Source of the DNA: Eumeta japonica
Lineage: Eukaryota; Arthropoda; Insecta; Lepidoptera; Psychidae
DNA: 64,000 bases
Reading direction: 5' to 3'
Assembly (NCBI GenBank): GCA_005406025.1
Contig: BGZK01001445.1
Location: 87,419-151,418, forward strand
How positions within the stretch are numbered: the first letter of the stretch is position 1; each line of letters starts with the position of its first letter. The notes under the pieces were generated by a model. The model searched no databases and was not told the origin of the DNA. It saw only the letters and a program-made list of their open reading frames with translations. Positions 20,458-33,560 of the stretch are shown piece by piece. The translations under genes were made by a program, and so were the position numbers.

Positions 20458-23400
20458 CTGATGATAAAATAAACGGCAATAAAGTTACAATCTTTACTCA
20501 AAATACAGGTTGTGGAACAAATAAGCACGGAAAAATAGATCGGCTTAATCAATAAAAAGCACGTAATATCACTACCGAACAGTAACTTTTATTCCAACTT
20601 ATAGCTTCTTTCTTATTACTAAATACCAAAATAATAACGGCTTATATATATATCTTCATTATTTGCATTATAATTAAAGTATAATTTCTTTCTTTGTATT
20701 ATATAAATAGTAATAGGTTGAAGGCGCACAGAGGGCAGTGCATATCAAAGAAATAGAATCTTAAAAATACAGCATATTTTGTCCTAAAATGGATAGAATT
20801 AATTATATCGTTTTCGTGAATAACCACTATAAATACAAGAAACTACACAACCAACATCGTCATAAGTAATAATGGCCGTGACTGTGACAGACAATCCATT
20901 CACAATAATTACAAGCCTGTTTTATGCGATTCCCCCTAATCATAAATTTGCCATCAATTAGTATCAATATGATCGAACTAATTTAGTTTTTAAATGAAAA
21001 AAACAGTGAAAAAGTTATTATATAAGAATATAACTTGTAATTCGTATCTTTTAAATTGGACCTCAACAACACATTATTTCTAAAGTAAACTTTGTATGTT
21101 TTTTTCTTAGATGATTGTGTTTACGCTATTTTCATCCCTCAGCTCAATAATCTTTTGAGCTATGACATAAAGACAGACTTGATAGCGGGGGCCGAAGTGC
21201 AGGCGGTGCTATGATGTATGTCGAAGAACGCGTGCCCGGCGCCAACGACTTGTTCACGCGGGCGATTGATGGAATAAATAAAAGAAGGCTGATTCTTTTG
21301 TACAAAAAATGTGTAATACAAAAGAAATAATAAGTGAAGTCTAATGACTAGAGCAGAAATTATATTGCGGTGATTTAACCATCTGGATATATGATAATAG
21401 AAAGTGGACTGATAATACAACTCTACTAAGGAAGCTAGATATGTGTGGTAGAGCTCGGCAGAGGTCACCCTAGAAAATCAGTATGTAGACCAAATTAATA
21501 GTACATTAAAAAGTGCCTAAGAACATACCAGGCCATGCTCCTGGTTCAAGACCATTATTACAAAGAATACACGACAGATGAAAAAAGAAACGTTATTTGC
21601 TTACATGTTTTCCCGCACAGAATAGTTATAAGCACTTTAGTCACAAACTAGAAAGAGCAAATGGAAGTATATCGACTATTACTAAATTAAACTAAATTGA
21701 GCAACAAGTGCAAAGTGCAACAACAAAGGCGTATCTTCATGCGCATCCTACTACCTTTCCCAGAAGGTAGTTTTCGGCAATAACTCAAAAACTGTATATC
21801 CGATCATGTGCAAAATAATTTTAGTTGAAAGTATTTATTTACCATTGCCTTTGTCATTTTTTTCATATTTTTTGGACATCAGTTTAGAAAATAAATGGTG
21901 GTGGGACACAATTTCTGATACTTTCGAAGGAATTATTTCCAAATTAATTTCACGTAATCAGAAAAATTGCTTAGAAACTTTAAAGTGTTTTAAAAGGTAG
22001 CATCAAATGTATTTGCCACGTTATGTTTACTAAAAATCTCGGCTTCTGTTACCGGCATGAAGTGCCCACGCGTACAAATGCCATTTTTGTAACTACCAAG
22101 TAGTGGCGAAAGCTATACCGAGACACACCTGTTCTATAAATTTTATCAATACATCAATAGCGGATTTTAAATACGTGCCTGTGACATACAGATGGAAGGA
22201 CATGAGTGAAAATATAAAGTTCCATTTTGCCCAATGTTACCGGGTTCAGAATTCAAACCGCTCTTTCTTCATAGGATTTACAAAATAACACTTGAAATAC
22301 ATCATCATTTTGTGATTACATTTACTGCTCGTTCGGGAGGCAGTTTTCCCTCCAAGAAGAACAGCAAGGCTTAAAGGGAGTAGCTCTTTTCTAATTTGCA
22401 CATACGTAGCCGAAACAAATGCAGGAATCATTACAGGAATAGCCTTTGGCCAGTAAAGATTGGCATACATGATTTTTATCACTTACAATGAGGTTAACGT
22501 TTGTTGGCCGCACTCTTAAAATTTATGCTGAAGGGTAAATATTGTATATCTACAGGAACCTTATTGAATAGGCGCACACAGAGCCCTCTGAATGAGATTT
22601 TGAGGACACTTGAGTCGGCTAACATGTCAGATTCAGTTTACAATTTTTATTTCTGGCTATTGGATTATGTCTACTACTATTTCTTTTAAACATTTTCTAA
22701 ATTTTTTTACATATAATAAATTTTCATAAAATGAATTAGGATATAGGAGTTAAAATTCAATTTCCTTAAACTTATTTCTAAGGGATGTACGAGGTCGAAG
22801 GCTTATGGGGCTACGCGCCGACATTGCTTCCTGCAACACCAAAATTTTCTGAATATCCGGGGCGTTTTCTAGAGCAAGATACCACGACATCAGACTATGA
22901 GAACAGCCAAAATAAACCAATCCCAGCGTTTCGGACATCCGATAAATTTCTCATTTTTTTGACAGCATAGGCGGCGGAGCTAAAAACCTTTTCGCTAACT
23001 TACTTATATAGGATATTTAAGCCTGTCATCAGAAAGTAATTCCTAGGAACACTGTAGAATGCTATGTTAGCTGCAAAATTTCGAAGAAAAAGGAAACAAT
23101 GTATACGGACAGAAATAAACTACTTTACGAAATATCATTAGGGTTCACACAGAACTAATTTTATACGACATATCACAGTAATTTTTGTGGTTTAATAGTA
23201 ATATGACACATACCTATTTGCTTTTTCTAGTTATAGGCGGATAAAGTGGATTCCTATTCTTTTATGGGAAAAATGATAAAAAAAGTGTAACAATGTACTT
23301 TTTCATCTGTTTATATGCAATTCTTCGTAATAATGGCTCCAGAACCCTATAATGAGCATGGTCCGACATACTCTTGTTTTTATTTCATTTGAAGTTTTGG

Positions 23401-24459
23401 TAATACAGTTATGAATAAAGGAAACTTAAGCAAAAAGTCATTTAATTAGATTAAAACAGCTATTTAATAAAAATAATTTCTTCGAATAATCGTAATTAAT
23501 AATTCAATGAATTTATTCAAAATTACGAGTTTTGAATTAAATAACTAAATTATAAATTTGTTTAATGTTGTAGAATCATTTAATGATAGTTACTTCGAAT
23601 GAACCCTATATTTAGAAGTGGCAGAATAATGGCGCGTATGCGTATATATATATTTACTGATATTTACAATCAACTGATGGTAAAATATTGCAATACGACG
23701 TGACGCTTTGAGGCATGACGACTGTTTTTGTACATTGACAAAAAATATCACTTCAATACAATAACAATTTATAAAAGTTGGGGAACAAACTTAATAATAT
23801 TTCAAGACCAAAGTAGCAAGTCAGCTTTCTAGTAAATGGTAATGAATATATGGTAAAGAAGGTGAATACATAATAATATTGTTTAAGGATAAATATATGA
23901 AATTTAACCATTCCACTTTTATTTTTGCATTACGAAAATAATATTTATATAGTTTTTCTATTTCAATTATGTTTAAATGCTTCAATATAAAATAATTCAT
24001 CTTTAAAAATTTACAATCCTATAAAAACTAATACAAAAAAAATGAAAACATGTATATATGGCCCTATCCACTCATCATCAATTCAGTCATATTATGAAGT
24101 TGTCCTAGTAATGTTACAATTTTTAAAGTTTGATAAATGTAGAATATTCGGAAGCAGGTGTACCTTTATTTACTTTCCTGTAACATTATCAGATCGAGTC
24201 AACGTCATGTTATTAGATTGCTTAACCAATATTTAAACTTTTGCTAAATGTGAAATTGATTAGATAAAGAAACGTAAAGTGAACTTTTTTCTTCAATATT
24301 TTCCTTCAAAATATTTTTTATCAAAATGTATTGTCATCGGTTTTAATGTCTGTGAAATCTCGGATCATTCATAGACGAAAAATTGCGTCACAACACAATT
24401 CCGTTGCAATCATACTTAACTAGAGATCACGATATTGAATCCGCGTTAAAATATATCAC
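20458..24459 (-). other. Brf intron (about 4 kb)
   Basis: Mostly AT-rich. A GC-richer patch at 21170-21260 and another at 22785-22930 have no recognised coding content. The exons on both sides join in phase, so no missing exon is required. Confidence 0.6.
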
Positions 24460-24674
24460 TTTTCTGTTCTTTCCAGATAACCGGCATTAATTTTGTTCCA
24501 GAGTTTAGTTTTGTGTGCCACCTCCGCCTCGCTCATTATAATGCTATCGATGGAAGCTTCATCTTTCTCACTCAAATGGAGATCCTCTTCTTTATGCAAA
24601 TCTTTGCCGTAATGAGGTTTAGGTTCTGGCTTTGAACTTATCTAAAGACTTTTGGTCTTCCTGTTGTCCCAATC
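24460..24674 (-). CDS. Brf: Brf exon with TBP-binding homology block II, frame-disrupted
   Basis: After acceptor tgcag (24675-24679) the exon reads LGQQEDQKSLDK, then in a second frame SSKPEPKPHYGKDLHKEEDL and the hallmark SEKDEASIDSIIMSEAEV, KTKLWNKINAGYLE. This is the Brf1 homology block II (PF07741-type) that anchors Brf to TBP on Pol III promoters. The end (EQK plus donor gtgata at 24454-24459) is in a third frame: GAAAGAAC appears short of one A and one G relative to the expected Lys-Glu codons. Length 215 nt is off phase by two. Confidence 0.85.
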
Positions 24675-26664
24675 CTGCAATGTCAGGGCCTGTATATGTA
24701 ATCAACTTTATATTTATATTTACGTATTTGGGTGGACAAACAATAACACATGAAAATTGCTAATATAAAGAAAGTAAACATAAGCATCTGTATGCGTATC
24801 ATCAACATCGTGAACTACAAATAATTATGAACATAATTAATAAATTTATGTAGTAATAATTTAATTATACAGAGAAGTCTTATCATCACTCATTGAACAC
24901 AACATTCTCTTTGAACAATCCAACAGTCTATGCAATGATGTCGATAGCATTTAAATGATTATACAAGCGTTATCTACAGCTGTAATACAATACAATAACG
25001 ATTGGTGGCACACAACGGCTGCAGTCGAGCTTTCCTTTGTCGGGTTGGTTAAGGAACACGATGACATCCTAAGAAGCAAAATTATCCTGAAACGCGTACT
25101 TTAGACTGTATAGGCTTATAAAGCTCCAATAATGGCTCCAGTATTTGCTAGTACGCTTTTAACAGATGAAATAGATGCTGTTTTTTATTTAACTACGTTT
25201 ACTAGTGTAATTTTATATTGTAACCGTTAACAGTATCATATTTACTGGCCACTATAGGCTCAAGACTCCTATAAAAACATAAAACAAGAACAATTGCAAT
25301 GAGGAGCAATTACTCCGGTTACTAAGACTTATAAGAGCTTATAGGGTGACATTTTATGATTTTTATAAGTAAACATAGGGTTAAATTACTTGAATTCATT
25401 TACAGTTCTTGTTTGATTTTACATTAACCTAAAAGAGTTCCTTAAAGAAGAAATAATTTTTGGTCAAAATTTGTTTATATCCATAAGCATAACCATATTT
25501 AATCATGAATATAATATCATACTTGAATATAATCAATAATTTAATTCAGTCAGTCAAAAGCACACCTTTAAATATTCTTACAACAAAACTTTGCAATTCA
25601 TGAACATTATGTCGTTCTTTTTATTGCATTTCTAGACAGTGTATTTGATAAGCATGGAGTGTCCTTTGGTTTTTCACTTACCCTTATAAAACAAGGTATG
25701 CTTTATTATAGGTATTATACCGCATTTCAATATCTTAGCTGATAAATGGCAGCTTGAATATTATAAAAAAATTAATATATAGTCGAATTTCCAGGAGGCG
25801 CGTCAAAACATGATAGTTTTACAGAAAATTTATGTTTCCCTGAGAATATACAACATCAAAATAATAATTCTACCACATAATAATTTGAGATTTAATTACT
25901 CTGGTAGACATTAATAGAAAAATAAAAAAAAATCGATTAAGTTTAACATATCGATGGCGTTTCATCCACGGTTGTGCGCAAATGCACTATAAGAACATTT
26001 CTAAATACGTATTATTGTATTATAGGAATATATTGGTGGCATAGTGATAGCATTTCAAAGGTGCATTATAGATATAAGTGCAAATAGACTTATAAAGTGG
26101 GCTCTTTTCCGGACTTGTAGCGCTTATAAATCCTCTATAGTCCTGACGAAACCATGGTTTTGCGATAATTATAAATCTAATTTTTGATTCTTGGCAACAC
26201 ATTCCATTGAAAGTCGCGCCTCATAAATCCTAAAACATCATAGCATCTAACTGGATGCGTCTAAAATTCATGTTCAATAAATTATATTTCTCTAATACAC
26301 ACTTGTGAAAATTTATCAAAGTAATACCTATAATGCATTGCTCAACAGGTTATACAGAAAGGAATTACTCTACAAAAGTTAACTTTTTTGAACTATTTAT
26401 ATTTGGGTGAGTTTGCTAGTGTCATAATACGTGAAAATAATGATGATTGTGTTTAATTCCGAGTAAAGCTAGAATTTTTGAGTGTAGAAAGGACTTAAAT
26501 ATTTTGTATTATTTTCAATCTAACAAAACCTCCGTTTCTGAGAAAAAGGTGTTGACAAACAGACAAAAGTAATATCATATGTATTCCATTTTTCATTATG
26601 AGGTTCGGAGACCTTAATTATTCATCTTCTGCCGATTGAGAACGATTTAGTGTAAGATACCTAC
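24675..26664 (-). other. Brf intron (about 2 kb)
   Basis: AT-rich; no repeats or exons recognised. Confidence 0.6.
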
Positions 26665-26805
26665 CGAGACCCTTTTCAACGACTTCTCTTTTGAGTGCAG
26701 CTGCGTCAGTTGCCGGTTCAACTTCCTGAGCGATCTCGCCTATCAACTTCAGAGCATTTTCAGTCGCGAATCTAGAAGCATCTGCATCTTCTAAATAACT
26801 TTCGT
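26665..26805 (-). CDS. Brf: Brf middle exon
   Basis: 141 nt between acceptor gttttcag (26806-26813) and donor gtaggt (26659-26664). It is fully open: ESYLEDADASRFATENALKL, IGEIAQEVEP, ALKREVVEKGLG. Enters with two bases and leaves with one, fitting both neighbours. The sequence is in the variable part between the cyclin repeats and homology block II. I place it in Brf by phase, strand and order rather than by a known motif. Confidence 0.75.
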
Positions 26806-27968
26806 CTGAAAACAGAATGCCAACATCACTATAGAGCAATATCCTAATTAATGGTATTGCACTTATAGAGTTTTCAATGTTTAAAAGCTTATGACCCCTA
26901 GTTACAAACTAATATAAAAATATAACCCCGAACCTTGTGTTTTACTGAAAATCCAAGACTACTTTTTAAGCACCTATATTTTTTTTTAATGGCGTAAATA
27001 CTGTTGAAAGATGCAGGTATTTGTTATACACCTATTTATATATTTATATACAGCAGTCGTTAAAATGGAATAAATAAAAACGAACACATTGCACAAGAAA
27101 GACAAGAAACAACCGCTTGAGTCGCAGACAGAAACGTTATGGGAGCGCTGTTTTCGCACGTATGTATGTCATGATGATGTTGTGAAACGTAATGCAGCGC
27201 AATACATCCATTATTGCAAAATTGCTGTCACGAATAGAAATATGTTATATATTTGTTAAAAAAATTATACTAATTTCAAAGCATTGCGTTTTGTTTCAGT
27301 GGAATATGTTAAAAGTTCCAAATTAAAAATGTTCCTTAAAACTATTTTTCAAATTAACAAGTTGGATTTTGATTGATCACTTTATTGAGTTTTAGCATTG
27401 CTATATAATACTTATTAAAATATTAGGCTATTTGGAGCTGTAGTAGTGTAGTTTGGAAAATACTGGTACTCTAGCGATACCGGATATATAGATTAATAGC
27501 TTACTTATACAAATACGGGCATAGGGTGCGCAATTTCGTACGAATAATACTTATGCCAATAATCAACTATAAAGAAAACGTACGTACTTGCCTATGGAGA
27601 AAGGCATTATGACATCAAAATGTAACAAGAGGCGTAAAACATAATTTAAGCAAATAAAATAACCAATAAACAAATAGAATTACAATACAGCCTAATAATA
27701 AAAATACTTTAAAAGTTCATAGAAGTTACTTTCTAACAGAAGAATACAATAACTCATTTTATTATTCAAATTACTAAAATACTAAGGTGTATTAAAATTA
27801 TAAAAATACGTACGATTATGTTTATACATAACCATTAAAAAATGCAGATTTATTTTAGACAAGCGTTTTTTCATTTACATTTTTTTCGCGATATGTAATA
27901 CAAATACAGATTACATAGTACTTTTGTTGCAGACTGTATTTTTGAACTCCATTAGGGCGGTCTTGTAC
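26806..27968 (-). other. Brf intron (about 1.2 kb)
   Basis: AT-rich, nothing recognised. Confidence 0.6.
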
Positions 27969-28083
27969 CTTGATTTTTTAGATTCGGTAAGATTTTCTTT
28001 CTCCGAGTGTCCTTTTCCAGTTGCACTTCTATCTCTATTTGCAGTTGACTCAGTTCCTTCTCGCCTTCTTCTTCTTCTATTAA
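27969..28083 (-). CDS. Brf: Brf exon, coiled acidic/basic segment
   Basis: 115 nt after acceptor aattttag (28084-28091), donor gtacaa (27963-27968). Reads LIEEEEGEKELSQLQIEIEV, QLEKDTRRKK, a charged helix corresponding to the segment that follows the second cyclin repeat in Brf1. Starts in phase 0, matching the AAG end of the exon at 28827-29053, and leaves with one base. No stops. Confidence 0.85.
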
Positions 28084-28826
28084 CTAAAATTAACATTTTT
28101 TTTTCTTCACTTAATGTATCACGTAAATAGCAATTTCACGAGGGAGTTTTCAAAGGAAAAATATAACTGCAATGTTAAAGAAATCCCTTCCACAATTACT
28201 CTAAGATCCGGCATTACAAAAATGTACCCTCAACTGTTAATTGAATCAAATAATGCTTTACAGTCAGATAAAAATATTATATATTTATCAGAATAATGTC
28301 TGTTACCGTAATCCTGCTGCTACTAACATAATTAATGAATTAATAATTATTTTTTTCCTTCTTATGTTAATTGCACATCGCAAATACAAAACTTTCGATT
28401 ATGATGTTTTACACCTTGTTACAATGGACAGCGACCTTCACGACTGCTACAGCTACCTGTAGCCAGGTGTAAACAGATAGATAAACCAAACTTATTTCCA
28501 TCATCTGTTAATTAAAATTTATAATATTTTTATCTGCCTTTAAAACATTAATTGATTTATTAATATTTTTCTAATTTTTCTAATGCCGGGTCTTAGACTA
28601 AATATTTTATTTCAGACTGAGAGGCTTAGATCTTAAACTTATCAGGCACTGACAATTGATTAACGAATAATAATTTCCAAAATTTTAAGAATGGACAAAA
28701 TTTTGAAAAACGTGAGTCAAAATATAGGTATACAAACAAATATATTGAGTTTTTAACAAAGGCCCTTTGCTTCAATAAAAAGGAAAATGAAATATCACTC
28801 GAAAACTCTATCTAAACAGGAGTCAC
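28084..28826 (-). other. Brf intron (743 bp)
   Basis: AT-rich; short plus-strand open frames here look like chance. Confidence 0.6.
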
Positions 28827-29053
28827 CTTTTGTAATCTCTCTTTATCTCTCTTCCTGGCCAACCGGAACGCGGGAGGGTCTTGTTCCTCTTCCAGATCCA
28901 CGCTCATGAATTCATCTAACGTTAGAGCGCTCGAAGGCGTGTCACCGAATTCTAGTAACCGTTTTCGAAGCGTCGATTCGTGGACTTTTACTATTCGAAC
29001 CACGTCCGCTGGCGTCCTTGAGTAGCCATGCAGACGAGCAGCTATTAATAGTG
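28827..29053 (-). CDS. Brf: Brf exon, end of second cyclin repeat
   Basis: 227 nt after acceptor attcttcag (29054-29062), donor gtgact (28821-28826). It is fully open and strongly conserved: [83 protein letters not shown] and LTLDEFM are signatures of Brf1, which recruits TBP, Bdp1 and RNA polymerase III to tRNA and 5S genes. Enters with two bases, leaves in phase 0. This exon fixes the identity of the gene. Confidence 0.95.
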
Positions 29054-29162
29054 CTGAAGAATATAAAAATAAATATTAAAGAAGGAATGCGTATATATTG
29101 TTGTGAACTACGCTAACATGATAAATACATATAAATAGAAAACATAAAATTTTATCAAGGTA

Positions 29163-29845
29163 CAGTTGAACCTCGATAAGTTAAAGTCCAAGAGAACACA
29201 AAATATTTTAAGTTATAGAGGTTTTAAGTTATCAAGGGTCTATGTTAGGGATAGGTTAATATAGAGGTAGGTATGTACATATGTATGTATGTACCCTTAT
29301 TCCACCCTTATCATCGTATGTGAGTGTTGTTAGTTTTCTTTTTGAACTCATTTTAAGCCAGTTTTATCACACAGTAAAGCGATGTTTCCTGGACAATGAT
29401 CAAAACTTATGATCCAAGGTTTACTCATGTCTTATACAACCGCCACAAAGCTTTAAAGAATTTCGAAGAAGCAAACAATAGGTGACATATGTATTGTTTA
29501 CGTTAACAATTTAACTAGTGAACACGTGCAAGCAATAAATACCAGAAACCTTTTATTTTGCACGTTAACAATTTAATTAATGATCATTAATGCAAAATAA
29601 ATGCAGAAACCTTTGTTTTGCACACTCTTTCAAATGACTCATTGACAAACAATTTTATGTTATAGAGGTTGTGGAAACATTTCTTTAAGTTACTGAGGCC
29701 AATACAGAGATTACTTATTTAAGTTATAGAGGTTGCGTATTTTAAGTTATAGAGGTTTTGGGCTCTGATGGGAAGGGAACATCTTATTTTCTGAAGTTAT
29801 AGAGCTTTTTAAGTCACCGAGGTTTGAGTTATCGAGGTTCTACTG
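29163..29845. mobile_element. pogo/Tigger-type MITE with TA duplication
   Basis: The left end cagttgaacctcgataag and right end ttatcgaggttctactg are inverted repeats with the CAGTNGAACCTCG start used by pogo/Tigger elements. TA flanks both sides (29161-29162 and 29846-29847). At 683 bp it has no transposase, so it is non-autonomous. Inside are at least six copies of a motif like aagttatagaggtt near the ends (about 29213, 29655, 29720, 29740, 29797, 29820), likely transposase binding sites, plus a duplicated cagaaacct-ttgcac segment in the middle. Lies in a Brf intron. Confidence 0.8.
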
Positions 29846-30419
29846 TAATCAAAAGTTCAATTTCTGAAGGGGATAGACATCATCGTTAAATATCCCCTAC
29901 CTCGCCTCGCCAAATGCGCCACCTCGAGGCGCGCGCGCCACCTGCGGGTCAATTATGTTTCTTAACAAGAAATATCGATATGGACGTGAGTCGGTTCAAA
30001 CGCTTGTCAAACATACTTTTCGTATATGGATACGGAAAACACGATGTCAAAGTGATATCGGATCTGTATCGTGCGAAGCAGCATTTGTCGTATTATGGAT
30101 ACATTTTTGACATTTGAAAGAATAAGCGATCCACGAATTCGACTCGATTTTGACGCGTGATCAAAAATAAATGCATTTGCTCTTTGTTTTAGTTGTCCTG
30201 AGTGTTTTGTTTTTTATTTTGCCAAAATTAGTCAAGAATGGCTCGCTATGGTCTCTACATGATTCTTGATCAACAAATTCATTACAAGAAATGAAAGAAT
30301 TGCGTGTAAAATTTTTATCGTTCGTTTTAATTTATTATGAGTCTCTTGTTATTAAATTATTCATATGTAGGGTACACTGAAAATTTCTGGAATAAATGAG
30401 AAAAAAGGACTGAGCGGTC
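29846..30419. other. Intronic stretch with a GC-rich patch
   Basis: 29895-30120 is richer in GC than its surroundings, with a 67-codon plus-strand frame (29914-30117; MDVSRFKRLSNILFVYGYGK inside). I do not recognise it and see no splice context. Weak candidate only. Confidence 0.3.
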
Positions 30420-30630
30420 AAAAATGAATTTATTGTCATCAACATCATCGCTCGACCATCAGTTAGTCGCAATGACTGAAAGGGACAAGTCCCGATACAC
30501 CGAAAAGAGCGTAATTATAGGGGGAGTGCAGGTTCTAGCACCTTTAGCCAGAAACTGAATTCAGGATAGATAAAAGATACTACAATGTATCAATAAACAT
30601 AGTGGGAAAGGGCAAGTTTGTTCCGTTTGT

Positions 30631-31350
30631 CTTCCATTCTCCGTTTTTTTTGCTTGGTGCAGAGCTTTCAGTGTTTGCTTCTGAAGTTGGTGTGGTTCAT
30701 CCGCAATCTTTTAGTTTTTACGTTGCTCTTTACTAATGTGGCCCTTTGGTTTTTGTTGTGATAAGTCATATATGCTCTAAGATAGCCTTTTTTCGTAAAT
30801 TTGTTTCCTCAATTAATCTTCATACTTCATTTTCTTTGCTTAGTATAAACTTTCGGTGGTAGTGAGAGTTGGTAGAGTTCATCCACAGCCTTCCTAATGT
30901 TTAATTTGCTTTGTTCTTCTTGGTTCCCGTTGTAGTAACGTTTATATATATACACACACTAGCTGTCCCGCCAGCTTCGCTGGGTAATTTTTATTTTATA
31001 AATAAAATGGCGAAGAATTTACGGAATACGAAGAATGAGTAGCCTAGAACCATCTACAAATCATTCCGCATCGAATGGTCCCAGTCCCATGTCTATACGT
31101 TTAGCAGTTTTTACATGATTGGCGAACAAAGACAACCTATTTTCATTATATATGTATAGATACGTATAAGAAATCTGAAATAAGTTTGTTTCTCCCGTGG
31201 TTAGTCTTTTATTCTTCATTTTTTTCATTTGGTGCAGAGCTTTCAGTGTCCGTTTCTGGGAGTTGGTACAGTTCATCCGCAGCTTTTTTCATTTTCATTT
31301 TGTTCTGAACTAATGTGGCCCATTCCTCTTGGTTCTTATTGTGATAACTG
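30631..31350 (-). repeat. Triplicated LINE tail in copy B
   Basis: Three diverged head-to-tail units share tgcttggtgcagagctttca, gttggt…gttcatccgc and cttggttcttgttgtgataa-type sequence. Read on minus, the inner unit encodes the acidic C-terminus and the outer two are untranslated or extra copies. The same layout exists in copy A. Confidence 0.78.
30958..31150. repeat. Dispersed repeat inserted in LINE B
   Basis: Begins actagctgtcccgccagc, a phrase I recall from many arthropod repeats of uncertain class. It interrupts LINE homology between a (TA/CA)n tract and tatatatgtatagatacg. Copy A lacks it. Confidence 0.55.
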
Positions 31351-31454
31351 AAGTCTTGTCGGAGCGAATCTTCCTATATATAAATAGGATGTCCAACTTT
31401 TCTCTCTGTTGTAGTATCTTAGAGCAGAGTCAATTATGTGGGGTTGGTGTCTTC

Positions 31455-31847
31455 TTAAGAGATGACCATGTAGCATATTCTTTTAACTTTGATGATTTTA
31501 GTGATTGTTTTTCCATCGAAGATTTTTTGTGTTTTCAGTTTTGAGTGACTTCTTGCGGCTTGTAACATATCTTTCAGGATATCTGTTTCATTCTGTCTCA
31601 GTCTTGTTCTATTTGATTTGGTTATTGCTACTACATTCAGACCGTATTTCATAGAGGGAGAGATCATCATTTTGTAAATCAACTTGGCGATTTTCCAGTG
31701 CATTTTGGTCTTCTTGATGAAGGGAATAAGACCTTTAGTATTGTGGATTGCTTGTTTACATTTTGCCTTTATCGTGTCTCTTCGACTCAGCTCTGAGGTC
31801 AGGTACGTACCCAGATATTTAATTGTGTCCACGGGAGTGATTAGCAC
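31455..31847 (-). pseudogene. LINE B ORF2 C-terminal region
   Basis: A 130-codon open piece: TIKYLGTYLTSELSRRDTI, HNTKGLIPFIKK, KLIYKMMISPSMKYGLNV, TRLRQNETDILKDML. This is the region after the polymerase in LINE ORF2 proteins, where YLG and YGL motifs are typical. The RT motif corresponding to FADD in copy A is degraded here (about 32035-32050). Nonfunctional fragment. Confidence 0.8.
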
Positions 31848-33560
31848 TCCATTATTTTCTGTGTTTATTTGGCTATGCTCTTATTGATTGGATCTCTGAC
31901 TAGCATCTTGCTCTCAGTTTCATTTAGTTTTAAGTCTACAAATTAGGAGTTCTTTTAAGTTTTCGTTATATTAGTATTAACTGTTGACATTAATACAACA
32001 TAACATTATTATTACGCCTATAATAATAATGTCGCCTTCAGAATGATGATATGACGGGGAGATTAATTTTGTATCTTGGTCAATCTTACTTCACTAACTA
32101 CTCTAGAGTTGTTAAGACGTCGTCCAACACAATGGTAAAAAGCCGAGGTGAGAGTGAACATCCTAGTTTGACCCTTTTCCTTTGGTGATACTTTGGGTAA
32201 TATGCTATTGCTTTTCCTTTGGATTTCAATAATTCTGGATATCGCATTTTTCCTGATGGTTATGCCCACTCCTCTTGTTTCTTGTGCCTTTTTTACTCCA
32301 CTTAGTAACTAGTTGTAGTGCTCAGATGTAAATGAACAACTTGTCCTATGAGTCTCCTGTATTCCTGCAATAGTAACTTTTGAATGGTATAATTGTCGCT
32401 CAATTTATTTCTTTTTTCAAGTGTTGCACAGCCTCTTACTTTCCATGTACCTACAATCAATTTGCGATAGAGTATTTTTTATTTCAGTTGAATCGATGAA
32501 CATCTTATCGTTTTGGTGTCCGTACCTAGTCCCCAGTCTTCATATATTGCAAGAGCAGTTCTACATGTTGTCGGCTGGGATGCTATCTGGCTCGGTCTGT
32601 TGCTCGACTATGGACTCTTTTGAGTATTTTGGCAAGCGTAGAGTTCTTGTGTCTGTAAAGTGACGGTGCTGTCATGTCATATGATTCCCTGAAAATAATA
32701 AGTATACCCTTGCACTGGTGGCCCAGGGGCTATGTGATTCCATTAGCATTTTCCTCACATTGACTAGATAATAAACCACAGCTGCAATTAGAATGTTTTC
32801 ACCACCCCAATATCCATCAGTAAACTGTTTTTAATATATGTTTCATTTTTTCTCCAATGTTTGGTTGGGAAGGTCTTCATCCATTATGTTATTTATGAGA
32901 GGTAACCTGATTCTCTAGTCATTTTCATTTTCTTGAACAAATCTGGCCAGGTCTTTTTGAATCATTTTATGATCAAATGTTAGCCCAAGCAGATTATTTA
33001 TTTGGTGTGATATTGCTCTGTAAAGACAGTTACCGTCTCCCTCTATTTCTATGATCGTGTATTCTTCCATTGTGGGCTGTGGTTTCCTACTTCATGAAAC
33101 TAGAAACTAAAAATTTCTAGCAATTTAGGTGTATAATAGAATAATTATCAGGAAGCTTTGTAATCTTTTAAAATCCTGTATTGTTAGTCAATTGAAAGCT
33201 GATTCAATGTTTAATAATATCCCTACTTTTTTGCTGTTACTAATATAATTTACTAATCACTTCGCCCTCTAATGATTAATAATAATCTTTATAATAGATA
33301 TAGTATCATTCAATTTGTCAATAATATATATCTTATGGTGTATGGTAATGAAAGCGCAGTGATTTACTATTTATTATGAGAACCGCGTTATAATATTAAC
33401 AAATTTATCAGTGCGTATTTCAAATGACAAAAATAGTTTCTGATTTCTCAGTCCTCTAATGGATAATAGATATATTGTAGAGATTATTGTCAATCGTGTA
33501 TATATTTACCAACTGTTCTTGTCTTGTGGAATTACTAATAGTGATCTAAAACATACTATT

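Larger units (their letters stand above)
30420..33560 (-). mobile_element. LINE copy B, with internal deletion
   Basis: Same family and orientation as copy A, and shorter: sequence equivalent to 12.95-14.08 kb of A (reverse transcriptase core) is missing near 32200. Ends match A at both sides. Contains three tail units (31211-31350, 30815-30940, 30631-30767) and a foreign repeat at about 30958-31150. Located in the long Brf intron between 29054 and 35710. Confidence 0.82.

Noticed and set aside
21160..21468. Possible extra Brf exon in the GC-richer patch
   Set aside because: Flanking exons already join in phase and the translation shows no Brf motif.
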